A model generated the notes under the pieces. The model saw nothing but the letters and a program-made list of their open reading frames with translations. It was not told where the DNA came from and did no database searches. This document shows, piece by piece, positions 16,401 to 23,249 of a stretch of 51,392 bases of DNA. Within the stretch, counting starts at the first letter, position 1, and every line of letters starts with the position of its first letter. The DNA comes from Gemmatimonadaceae bacterium (GTDB lineage: Bacteria > Latescibacterota > UBA2968 > UBA8231), in the NCBI GenBank assembly GCA_026706075.1, contig JAPOZM010000104.1, positions 1-51,392 on the forward strand. Direction: 5' to 3'. The translations under genes were made by a program, and so were the position numbers.

Positions 16401-17922
16401 GGGGCCGGAGGACCGGGCGGTGGGGGTCCTGGGGTTCGCCGGCGACCAGGGCCTGCCGGAGGCGGGGCCGGCCGCCGGGCGCTGGCTGCGCCGCGGAGAG
16501 GAGAAGCGGGCCGTGGGAGTCCAGGGCTTCGCCGGGCTCACCGCCGGCGACGAGGGGCTGCTGGGGGCGGGGGTGGTGGCCGGGCGCTGGCTGCGCCCGG
16601 GGGAGGAGGACGCGTGCCTGCTGCCCGTGGCGCTGGCCGATTCCCTGGGGATCACCGCCGGTGGGCTGGACGAGGCGAGGCTGCGGATCTTCGGCGAGGT
16701 TTTCCGCGTGGCGGGCCTGCTCGCTCCCGGCGCCCTCGACCGCCCCGACCTCAACGGCGAGCCCCTGACGCCGCTGGACCCGGAGGCCCAGCAGCCGCGC
16801 GAGGCCGAGGTCGGCGGCGAGGGCGGGGAGCCCCTCGTCTTCGCCCATCTGCCCGGCAACTCGACGCTGGTCCTGCCCTTCGCGGCCCTGATGCGCTGGG
16901 AGGGGGCGAGCCTGACCTCGGTGAGCATCCGCCTCGGCGGGGGCCGCGAGGAGATCCGCCGGGACCTGGAGGAGCTGGCCCGCACCCTCGACCTGAACCT
17001 CTTCGGCGGCCTGGCGGGGCGGCGCCTGCTGATCAACACCGTGGGCGCCGCCTCGGTCTCGGGCCTGGCCGGGCTGGCGGTGCCGCTGCTGATCGCCGCC
17101 CTCATCGTCCTCAACACCATGCTCGGCGCCGTGTGGGAGCGCACCCGGGAGATCGGCACCTTCAACGCCGTCGGCCTGGCGCCGGCCCACGTGAGCGGGC
17201 TGTTCATGGCCGAGGCCGTGGCCCTGGGGGTGGTGGGGGCGGTGGCCGGGTACCTCCTCGGCCAGACGGCGGCCCAGCTCCTGGGGCACCGGGGCTGGCT
17301 GCAAGGCCTGGAGCTGAACTACTCCTCCCTGGCGGCGGTCCTCACCCTCGGATCCGTGGTGCTGCTGGTGGCCGCCTCGGCCCTCTATCCCGCGCATCTC
17401 GCCGGACGCATCTGCACCCCCGGAATCGAGCGCCGCTGGAGCCTGCCCGCCGGCTTCGGGGGGGACCGCCTCGAGGTGCCCCTGCCCTTCTCCCTGCCGC
17501 GGGGCGAGGCCCTGGGGCTGGCCGCCTTCCAGGCCGAGTTCTGGGCCGAGCACCGGGAGCAGTCGATCGGCGCCGGGTTCTACGTGGAGTCGATCGATCT
17601 GAGCAGGGAGGATGACCGCCTCGGTCTGGCGGCCCGGGTGTGGCTGGCCCCCTTCGACCAGGGGGTGGTGCAGCGCGCCGAGCTGCGGATCCGCCCGGGC
17701 CAGGACCCCCGGTTCTGCGACCTGGAGATGGGCCTGGAGCTGCTGGAGGGCGACCCGTCGGCGTGGCGGCGGGTGGTGCGCACCTTCCTCGACGACGTGC
17801 GCCAGCAGTTCCTGGTCTGGCGGACCCTGGACGAGGAGGAGCGGCGCCGGTACGCGGCCGAGCTGCCGCGCTGGGAGGGGGCCGGGTCCGTGGAGGCCGA
17901 GGCGGAGGCGGCGCCTGCATGA
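13408..17922 (+). CDS. FtsX-type ABC permease with M28-peptidase-like ectodomain
   Basis: A 1504-residue protein. A signal peptide (about 1-22) is followed by an M28 aminopeptidase-like region to about 480 with a PA-like insert (LGAAAVVLLESAG). The M28 metal sites are eroded: HYD is YYD near 240, the GADDNASG loop reads GAEQASGA, and the EE pair is AGHFQN. A middle beta domain, a cluster of about three membrane helices (788-870) and FtsX halves follow (RRRPWRTGLTCATLVMLTF near 910; LIVLNTMLGAVWERTREIG and GLFMAEAVALGVVGAVAGY near 1230-1290). The last 150 residues are soluble. An internal ~30-residue duplication contains GRWLR twice (about 1020-1070). No ABC ATPase is in the window. The ATG lacks a clear Shine-Dalgarno. 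Its TGA overlaps an ATG by 4 bp. Confidence 0.85.
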   Translation: MSLRHLALAALLLTPLLASPSPADPAPDLQESLRRTLAALSAPACRMTGYPGILQAGDWLTAELKTLGIEEIYRHEFPVPVPVDEGFRAEADGESLRLYGVWPNLVRTPTLPPGGLEGPLADGGDGSGLEGQPVAGRIVLLDYDSGRAWVDAFHLGAAAVVLLESAGAHGKEAELKFLDVPADLPRLYARAPEAGRLRQLAREGARVRLSGRMTWRQATGRNLVAVVEGRDPALRGEAVLLTAYYDAVSPVPALAPGAEQASGAAALLELARRLAARPPARTVVLLWTAGHFQNLAGMRHFTPLLLQAAGRREDQVEDSSLLRRLSGLDLRFVAGLDLSARSSRMGVFRPRDPYRTSLLVPPVTSRILELAAAYEDSAAGGALQLVNGLKPDLSRQGLGGLALTVPLDASVAALAGCPALAFVTVNDSRAGFDSPTDFAGQVDCAGLARQVDLLAHLVSGLAGDPRLPDWAWGDDAFGTVHGDVVHYGPRSYLPDQPTAGALVRVRLRQPTLSGVRPDFLAVAGDSGRYRIPGLESGIIYTQPVRLEAYGLDAETGAVTQAPDWGVNGERRLPRRTLTVTMDGEEEEVQIVTAPLRGTALLSLFDPRNLITPERLQVIDAALEAEPPVFGACLPLTAPEMELFGYRNRVGSWTEPVGVLFARPGTRFKAVMSTGRYGLGRRLLLVNGSPEAPGGAGYAAEQGRLPETAHRVAADMHGLNGERIEGLLLHGVRNARLAAFHERSGELLREAGEARLALRHRDSVDRARRAWALAAAAYREVEGTRSGVVQGALFLLAALIPFAHFAERLLFGFVGLRRQVAGYFVLFLLGFVALRYLHPAFELSISPVIILLGFVTLSLGILVATLGVGRLNRELRELAGGRRARAGVQRSGAVLASVAVGLAQMRRRPWRTGLTCATLVMLTFSVLSFTSIRDSLRTNRVDIGEGAAYDGALVRMPGWKTMEREGWRMLRDWFGADRVSPRAWMTASSAGAAFRVERQGPEDRAVGVLGFAGDQGLPEAGPAAGRWLRRGEEKRAVGVQGFAGLTAGDEGLLGAGVVAGRWLRPGEEDACLLPVALADSLGITAGGLDEARLRIFGEVFRVAGLLAPGALDRPDLNGEPLTPLDPEAQQPREAEVGGEGGEPLVFAHLPGNSTLVLPFAALMRWEGASLTSVSIRLGGGREEIRRDLEELARTLDLNLFGGLAGRRLLINTVGAASVSGLAGLAVPLLIAALIVLNTMLGAVWERTREIGTFNAVGLAPAHVSGLFMAEAVALGVVGAVAGYLLGQTAAQLLGHRGWLQGLELNYSSLAAVLTLGSVVLLVAASALYPAHLAGRICTPGIERRWSLPAGFGGDRLEVPLPFSLPRGEALGLAAFQAEFWAEHREQSIGAGFYVESIDLSREDDRLGLAARVWLAPFDQGVVQRAELRIRPGQDPRFCDLEMGLELLEGDPSAWRRVVRTFLDDVRQQFLVWRTLDEEERRRYAAELPRWEGAGSVEAEAEAAPA

Positions 17923-18010
17923 GGCTGGCCCTGCTCATCCTGGGACTCACCGCCGAGGCGGAGGCGGTGCCGGCGTGAGGCTGGCCCTGCTCATCGTCGG
18001 CCTCACCGCC
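17899..18010. repeat. 56-bp tandem duplication across a gene junction
   Basis: Copy 1 is 17899-17954 and copy 2 is 17955-18010; 50 of 56 positions match. Each copy holds the end-of-gene GAGGCGGAGGCGG and the start (A/G)TGAGGCTGGCC of the next gene. Because 56 is not a multiple of three, the first start runs into a stop after 19 codons, while the second continues as the membrane protein. Confidence 0.9.
17919..17978 (+). CDS. 19-codon ORF created by duplicated start region
   Basis: ATG at 17919 overlaps the permease TGA (ATGA) and encodes MRLALLILGLTAEAEAVPA, ending at TGA 17976-17978. That stop overlaps the GTG start of the next gene (GTGA). The first eleven residues match the true N-terminus of the downstream membrane protein (RLALLIVGLTA). 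It may serve only as a translational relay between the two large genes, or be an inert by-product of the duplication. Confidence 0.45.
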   Translation: MRLALLILGLTAEAEAVPA

Positions 18011-19870
18011 GGGGCGGCCTGGCTGGCGCAGCGCGTCGAGCTGGTCTACAACGGGCCCTACCTCGCCGGGGCGGGGAGCAATCCCGGCGGCCAGGTCTTC
18101 CTCGCCGTGCCCCTGGCGGCGCTGGCCGCGGCGGCCCTCTTCCGGGGTCTCCTGGGCCCCGGGGACCGGGCCGTCCTCTACGCAGGTCTCGCCGTGGGCG
18201 CCTCGGTCACCGCCTCGGGGATGATGCACCGCTTCCTGCCGGCCCTGGTGACCGGCTTCTACGGCGGCTTCGCGCGGCCCGACGGGCCATACCACCGCTT
18301 CCTCCAGGTGGTGCCGGGCTGGCTGGTGCCCGGCGGGCCGAACGAGGCGCCGGCGGTGGGCGCCTTCGAGGGTGGGGCCGCCGTGCCCTGGGGGGCCTGG
18401 CTGCTGCCGCTGCTGGCCTGGACCGCCTTCTTCGGCGCCTTCTTCCTCACCAGCTTCTGCCTCGTCTGGCTGCTGCGCCGCCGCTGGCTGGAGACCGAGC
18501 GCCTCGGCTTCCCGCTGCTGGAGATGCCCCGGGCCCTGATCGAGGGCGGCCTCTTCCGGCGGCGCCCGTTCTGGTGGGGAATGCTGGTGCCGGTGGTGCT
18601 CCTCGGCGTCAACGGGCTGCACCACTACGCGCCCGACGTGCCCGAGATCCCGGCCGGGGTGAACCTGGCCAACTTCCTCCTCGACGATCCCTGGAAGGCG
18701 ATGGCCACCTTCGAGTCGCCCTTCTGGTTCGACTTCGACCCGCTGCTGGTGGGGGTCGCCTTCCTGATGCCGGTGGAGGTCTCCTTCAGCACCTGGGTCT
18801 TCTACCTGCTGACCCGCGCGCAGCTGCTGGTGGGCCACTTCCTCGGCCGGTCGGAGTACCGGGGCGACTTCATCCCCGGCCACGGGTCGCCGTGGCTCGA
18901 CTGGCCGGCCCACTTCCCCTTCTTCATGAACCAGGCCCGGGGCGGGCTGCTCCTCCTGGGGATCATGAGCCTGTGGGCGGCGCGCCGCTCCCTGGGCGCG
19001 GCCTGGTCCTGGCGCAGCCCGGCCGTCTGGGGGCTGGCGGGTGGGCTGGTCTTCCTCTGGGGATGGACGACGGCCCTGGGCGTGCCGGCCGTCATGGGCG
19101 CGGCGGCCCTGGGGCTGATCCTGCTCGTCTGCGTCGCCTTCGCGCGCCTGCGCGCCGACGGGGGCCTGCCGGTGACCGGCACCCCCATGCTCGCCGGCTA
19201 CCTGTTCTTCGTGGCCGCCGGCACCGGCGCCGGGCGCTTCGCCGATTCCACCTACGTCGGCTTCGCCTTCCTCGCCGTCTTCGGCTTCACCATGATCGGC
19301 CTGTGGCCGGCGCTGCAACTGGAGGGACTGAAGCTCGCCGAGACCAGCGGCGCCTCGCCCCGGCGCCTGGTCTGGGGGATGGCCCTGGGGCTGCTGGCCG
19401 GCCTGGGGGCGGGCTACCTCTTCGCCCTGGAGACGATCTACGACCACGGCCTCTTCGCCCTCCAGGAGCAGGGCGGGGCCCGGGCCGAGGCCCGCATCGG
19501 CCGCTACTACAACTACCTCTTCAAGGACGCCGGCACCGTCACCGGCCCCACCGACTGGGTGCGCCTCACCTTCCACGCCGCCGGCGCCGCCTTCACCGGG
19601 TTCCTGGCCTTCATGCGCCAGCACTTCCTGCGCTGGCCCCTGCACCCCATGGGCTTCGTCTTCGGCACCGGCTTCGGCTGGCTCGTCTGGGGGTCGGTCC
19701 TGTGCGGCTGGCTGTGCAAGTGGCTGGCCGTGCGCTACGGCGGCGCCCGCACCTACCGGCGGGTCCTGCCCTTCTTTCTGGGGATGATCTTCGGCGAGGT
19801 CTGCATGCGCCTGCTGTGGGCGGCGGTGGCCCTGTGGCAGGGCGGGATGGGGGAGGGCTACCGGATCTGA
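17975..19870 (+). CDS. polytopic membrane protein, DUF6785-like (OPT-related)
   Basis: A 631-residue protein with about 13-15 hydrophobic helices. Motifs include RRRWLETERLGFPLLEMPRA, SPFWFDFDPLLVGVAFLMPVE and RWPLHPMGFVFGTGFGW; the pattern fits the DUF6785/DUF6784 membrane proteins that resemble oligopeptide transporters (OPT). Transport function is inferred, not established. The GTG start overlaps the preceding 19-codon ORF stop by 4 bp. The TGA at 19868 overlaps the next ATG by one base, so the two membrane proteins are probably made together and may form a heteromer. Confidence 0.75.
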   Translation: MRLALLIVGLTAGAAWLAQRVELVYNGPYLAGAGSNPGGQVFLAVPLAALAAAALFRGLLGPGDRAVLYAGLAVGASVTASGMMHRFLPALVTGFYGGFARPDGPYHRFLQVVPGWLVPGGPNEAPAVGAFEGGAAVPWGAWLLPLLAWTAFFGAFFLTSFCLVWLLRRRWLETERLGFPLLEMPRALIEGGLFRRRPFWWGMLVPVVLLGVNGLHHYAPDVPEIPAGVNLANFLLDDPWKAMATFESPFWFDFDPLLVGVAFLMPVEVSFSTWVFYLLTRAQLLVGHFLGRSEYRGDFIPGHGSPWLDWPAHFPFFMNQARGGLLLLGIMSLWAARRSLGAAWSWRSPAVWGLAGGLVFLWGWTTALGVPAVMGAAALGLILLVCVAFARLRADGGLPVTGTPMLAGYLFFVAAGTGAGRFADSTYVGFAFLAVFGFTMIGLWPALQLEGLKLAETSGASPRRLVWGMALGLLAGLGAGYLFALETIYDHGLFALQEQGGARAEARIGRYYNYLFKDAGTVTGPTDWVRLTFHAAGAAFTGFLAFMRQHFLRWPLHPMGFVFGTGFGWLVWGSVLCGWLCKWLAVRYGGARTYRRVLPFFLGMIFGEVCMRLLWAAVALWQGGMGEGYRI

Positions 19871-21822
19871 TGGAAGAGCCCGCCAGCATGCAGCCGCCCG
19901 GGCGCTACGCCGAGGGATTCACCCTGCGGACGGTGGCCGGCGCCTTCTTCGTCGGCTTCATCATGATGCCGGGGGCGATCTACATGGGCCTCATCGCCGG
20001 CGTCACCATGGGAGCCGCCGCCGAGTGGGTGACGATCATCCTGTTCTCCGAGCTGGCGCGGCGCTCCTTCGCGCCCCTGACGCGCCAGGAGATCTACCTC
20101 ATCTACTATATCGCCGGAGGCCTGGCCGGCGCCGTGGGCGGGGCCATGCTCGCCGGCGGCCCCTTCGGACAGCTGGTCTGGCACCAGTACCTGGTCCAGT
20201 CCCAGGCCGCCGCCGGCTTCGGCATCGCCGACCAGGTGCCGGGCTGGGTCTCGCCGCCGCCGGGCTCGGAGGCGCTCACCGGGCGCAGCTTCCTGCACCG
20301 CGCCTGGATCCCGCCCATGGCGGTGCTGGCCGCCTCGCTCGTGCTCTCCCGCGTCGAGTGGTTCACCCTCGGCTACATCCTCTTCCGCGTCACCTCCGAC
20401 GTGGAGCGCCTGCCCTTCCCCCTGGCCCCGGTGGCCGCCCAGGGGGCCACGGCCCTGGCCGAGGGCGACGACGGCCGCGGCGGCTGGCGCTGGCGCGTGT
20501 TCTCCGTGGGCATGGGCATCGGCCTCCTCTTCGGCGCCGTCTACCTCGGGCTGCCGGCCCTGACCGGGCTCATCGCCAGCGACCCCATCGCCCTGCTGCC
20601 GATCCCCTGGATCGACCTGACCCGCACCACCGAGTCCTTCCTGCCGGCGGCGCCCCTCGGCCTGGCCACCGACCTCGGCCTGGTGCTGGTGGGCACGGTC
20701 CTGCCCTTCTGGATCGTGGTGGGCTCCTTCGCCGCGGCCATGGTCCACTCCCTCGGCAGCCCCGTCCTCTACCACCTCGGGGCCCTGCCCCACTGGCGCC
20801 CGGGCATGGACACGATCCTGACCAACTTCTCCAACGACGTCGACGTGTGGATGAGCGTCTACATCGGCGCCGGCGTGGCCGTCGGTCTCATCGGCGTCGG
20901 CCACGTCATCGTCACCCTGAGGCGGTCGCGGGGGACGGGGGAGCGGGGCCGGCTGGGCCAGGCGCCGCCGGGCCGGGGCGACTTCCCCCTGTGGCTGGCC
21001 GCCGGCGGATACGTCCTCTCCACCCTCGCCATGGTCGGCCTCTGCCTGCTGCTGCTCGAGGACGACGAGTTTCCCCTCGTTTTCCTGCTGCTCTTCGGCT
21101 TCCTGCTGACGCCGGCGATCTCCTACGTCAACGCCCGCATGGCGGGGCTCACGGGGCAGCCGATCAGCTTCCCCATGATCCGCGAGGGGGCCTTCATCCT
21201 CAGCGGCTACCGGGGGGTCGACATCTGGTTCGTGCCGATCCCCTACGCCGACCACGGGCGGCGGGCCCAGCTCTTCCGCGAGGTGGAGCTCACGGGCACG
21301 CGCTTCACCTCCATCCTCAAGGCGGAGCTGCTGCTGCTGCCGCTGAGCCTGGTCTGCGGCTTCCTGTTCTGGTCGCTCATCTGGCGCATGGGGCCGATCC
21401 CGTCGCCCGCCTTCCAGTACGCCCAGACCTGGTGGCACCTCATCGCCCTGCGCCAGTGCCTGTGGTACTCGGCCACCCTCGGCGGCGAGTCCCTCTTCGA
21501 GGAGGCGATCAAGGCGGAATGGATATTCGGCGGCTTCGCCTTCGCCGGCGGGACCTTCGGCCTGCTGTCGCTGCTGCGGCTGCCCGTGGCCCTGATCTAC
21601 GGCTTCGTGCGCGGCCTGCCGGGCCTGCCCCACCTGCTGATCCCGGAGATGGTGGGCGCCCTCATGGCCCGCTACTGGCTGGAGAAGCGCTTCGGCACGG
21701 CGCGCTGGCGCCGCTACGCGCCGGTGCTGCTGGCCGGTTACGCCTGCGGCATGGGGCTGGTGGGGATGTCCGCGGTGGCCGTGGCGCTGATCTCGAAGTC
21801 GGTGACGCAGTTGCTGTACTGA
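19870..21822 (+). CDS. polytopic membrane protein, second OPT-like subunit
   Basis: A 650-residue protein with about 14 hydrophobic helices, related in layout to the preceding gene. It has MPGAIYMGLIAGVTMGAAAE, LARRSFAPLTRQEIYLIYY, LSRVEWFTLGYILFRVTSDV and FLLTPAISYVNARMAGLTG, all reminiscent of OPT/DUF6785-type transporters. There is no signal peptide other than the first helix. It is coupled to the preceding gene (TGATG). Together with the FtsX/M28-like gene it forms a three-gene membrane operon. A decayed partial copy of its 3' half lies just downstream. Confidence 0.75.
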   Translation: MEEPASMQPPGRYAEGFTLRTVAGAFFVGFIMMPGAIYMGLIAGVTMGAAAEWVTIILFSELARRSFAPLTRQEIYLIYYIAGGLAGAVGGAMLAGGPFGQLVWHQYLVQSQAAAGFGIADQVPGWVSPPPGSEALTGRSFLHRAWIPPMAVLAASLVLSRVEWFTLGYILFRVTSDVERLPFPLAPVAAQGATALAEGDDGRGGWRWRVFSVGMGIGLLFGAVYLGLPALTGLIASDPIALLPIPWIDLTRTTESFLPAAPLGLATDLGLVLVGTVLPFWIVVGSFAAAMVHSLGSPVLYHLGALPHWRPGMDTILTNFSNDVDVWMSVYIGAGVAVGLIGVGHVIVTLRRSRGTGERGRLGQAPPGRGDFPLWLAAGGYVLSTLAMVGLCLLLLEDDEFPLVFLLLFGFLLTPAISYVNARMAGLTGQPISFPMIREGAFILSGYRGVDIWFVPIPYADHGRRAQLFREVELTGTRFTSILKAELLLLPLSLVCGFLFWSLIWRMGPIPSPAFQYAQTWWHLIALRQCLWYSATLGGESLFEEAIKAEWIFGGFAFAGGTFGLLSLLRLPVALIYGFVRGLPGLPHLLIPEMVGALMARYWLEKRFGTARWRRYAPVLLAGYACGMGLVGMSAVAVALISKSVTQLLY

Positions 21823-21850
21823 CCCAGGACCAGCCGTCGGACCGTAGAAG

Positions 21851-21985
21851 CGGCTTCCTGCCGACGCCGGCGATCTCCTGCGTCAACGCGCGCATGGCGG
21901 GGCATACGGAGCAGGGCCCTCGGCCTGCTGCCCCGCGGCAGCCCTGGTCTGCGGCTTCGTGCGCGGCCACAGCGCACTGTTCTAG
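21851..21985 (+). pseudogene. decayed partial duplicate of the OPT-like gene 3' region
   Basis: 21851-21902 matches 21096-21148 of the adjacent gene with only a few substitutions (GGCTTCCTG, ACGCCGGCGATCTCCT, GTCAACGC.CGCATGGCGGGG; the residues TPAIS and NARMAG are preserved). After a gap, 21925-21960 matches about 21330-21365 (CCTGGTCTGCGGCTTC). Roughly 180 bp between them are missing, and no start or continuous frame remains. It is the scar of a tandem duplication followed by deletion. Confidence 0.7.
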
Positions 21986-22074
21986 TACTGTAACAAAAGT
22001 GAACACGTTATAGTCGAGTGTGTACACGAAGGGCACGACGGACGGCACCTGTCCAAATCCCAAAGCGGTCAGAA

Positions 22075-22128
22075 ACTGTCCCCAATGTTTTTTCACACCC
22101 TGGGGGACAACGGACATCCCCTGTCCCC
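22075..22128. promoter_or_regulatory. TGTCCCC/GGGGACA repeats upstream of WYL gene
   Basis: Three copies of one heptamer occur within 54 bp: CTGTCCCC at 22076-22083, GGGGGACA at 22102-22109 (inverted) and CTGTCCCC at 22121-22128. The last two form a 7-bp stem with a 12-base loop followed by TTT. Position 35-90 bp before the WYL start suggests an operator for autoregulation; a weak terminator or attenuator is the alternative. Confidence 0.35.
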
Positions 22129-22163
22129 TTTGGTCCCATCTTTGTCGCGGGGAAGGAGGACCA

Positions 22164-23174
22164 ATGCTCATTGCAGACGCGATCCACAAGACGGATCGAC
22201 TCGAACAGATCAAGATCCTGTTCCGGCGGCGCCCGGAAGGGGTTGGGACTGCAGAGATCGCCGGGCTCCTGGGGGTGAGCCAACGGACCGCCCGGCGCTA
22301 CGTGAAGGAGCTGTCGGAGCACGGACGGCTGCCGGTGTACCGGGAGGGGCGGCTGTGGAGGCTGGTGGAGGGCGGGCACATCGACCTGCTCCGCGTCCAG
22401 CTCAACCTCGACGAAGCCCTCTCCCTCTATCTGGCGGCGCGGATGCTGTCGGCCTACAGCGACAAGCACAACCCGCACGTGGTGGCATCGCTGCTCAAGC
22501 TTGCGGCCACCTTGCCCGATACGATCGGGGAGCACGTCGAGAAGGCGGCCGTGGCCGTTTCCCAACGACGGCTCGCGCCCGCCTACCTCAAGGTACTGGA
22601 AGGCCTGACCCGGGCCTGGGCCGGGCGGCGGCAGGTACAGCTCGTCTATCGAGATCCCATCTCCGGGGAACGATCGGAGCGCCTCTTCGACCCCTTCTTC
22701 ATCGAGCCGTCCTTCGTGGGCTACTCCTGCTACGTCTTCGGGTTCGATCACTTCCGCGAGGCGATCCGCTCCTTCAAGATCGAGCGGTTGGAGGAGGTCG
22801 AGGTACTGGATTCCCGTTTCGAGCCGTTGGCGGACTTCGATCCCTACGACTACCTCCGGCACTCCTGGGGTATCAGGGGCGGGGACGAGGTGGTGGAGGT
22901 CAGACTGCGGTTCTCCAAGAGGGCGGTCTACCGAGTGAACGAATCGGACTGGCCGGGGGTGGTGGCCAATGAGGAAGACCGGGAAGGGCGCTGCACGCTG
23001 ACGTTCCGGGTCAATCACATCCTGGAGATAAAGTCCTGGATCCGGGCGTGGGGACCGGAGTGCGAGGTGCTGGCCCCGGAGGATCTGCGCCGGGAGATCG
23101 GGGAAGAGATGGAGGCCGCGGCAGAGCTGTACTCGAACCCTCCCGGGGATGGCCGGGAGTCCGGCCGGACGTAG
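22164..23174 (+). CDS. WYL-domain transcriptional regulator (YafY-like)
   Basis: A 336-residue protein. An N-terminal winged helix-turn-helix (TAEIAGLLGVSQRTARRYVKE, residues about 25-75) is followed by a WYL domain (GRRQVQLVYRDPISGERSER, then RLFDPFFIEPSF and the RSFKIERLEEVEVLD strand) and a C-terminal WCX extension (EVRLRFSKRAVYRVNE, LEIKSWIRAWGPECEVL). WYL regulators bind nucleic-acid or nucleotide ligands and often control DNA-damage or defence genes. AAGGAGGA four bases before the ATG fixes the start. No CRISPR or defence genes adjoin it; the gene downstream is a secreted protein. Confidence 0.9.
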   Translation: MLIADAIHKTDRLEQIKILFRRRPEGVGTAEIAGLLGVSQRTARRYVKELSEHGRLPVYREGRLWRLVEGGHIDLLRVQLNLDEALSLYLAARMLSAYSDKHNPHVVASLLKLAATLPDTIGEHVEKAAVAVSQRRLAPAYLKVLEGLTRAWAGRRQVQLVYRDPISGERSERLFDPFFIEPSFVGYSCYVFGFDHFREAIRSFKIERLEEVEVLDSRFEPLADFDPYDYLRHSWGIRGGDEVVEVRLRFSKRAVYRVNESDWPGVVANEEDREGRCTLTFRVNHILEIKSWIRAWGPECEVLAPEDLRREIGEEMEAAAELYSNPPGDGRESGRT

Positions 23175-23249
23175 TCGTCTGGAGGCGAACAGGCTGCTGA
23201 CAAATCCGACTTGCACACCCCATCGAGGAGGCACTCAGGCGGCTCCACG

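Larger units (their letters stand above)
21823..22163. other. gene-free region between membrane operon and WYL regulator
   Basis: 341 bp without an intact gene. The first 165 bp hold the decayed copy described at 21851-21985. Around 21990-22020 the sequence becomes AT-richer (GTAACAAAAGTGAACACG, then TTATAG at 22008-22013), a possible but weak promoter for the WYL gene. The remainder holds TGTCCCC/GGGGACA repeats. Confidence 0.6.

Noticed and set aside
13891..17553. A 1220-residue open frame on the minus strand opposite the FtsX gene
   Set aside because: Low-complexity Gly/Arg/Gln/Pro translation typical of the antisense of high-GC coding DNA. The plus strand has signal peptide, membrane helices and family motifs.
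22164..23174. WYL regulator as a marker of a CRISPR or other defence locus
   Set aside because: No cas, retron, CBASS or similar genes lie within reach; the flanks are membrane and secreted-protein genes.
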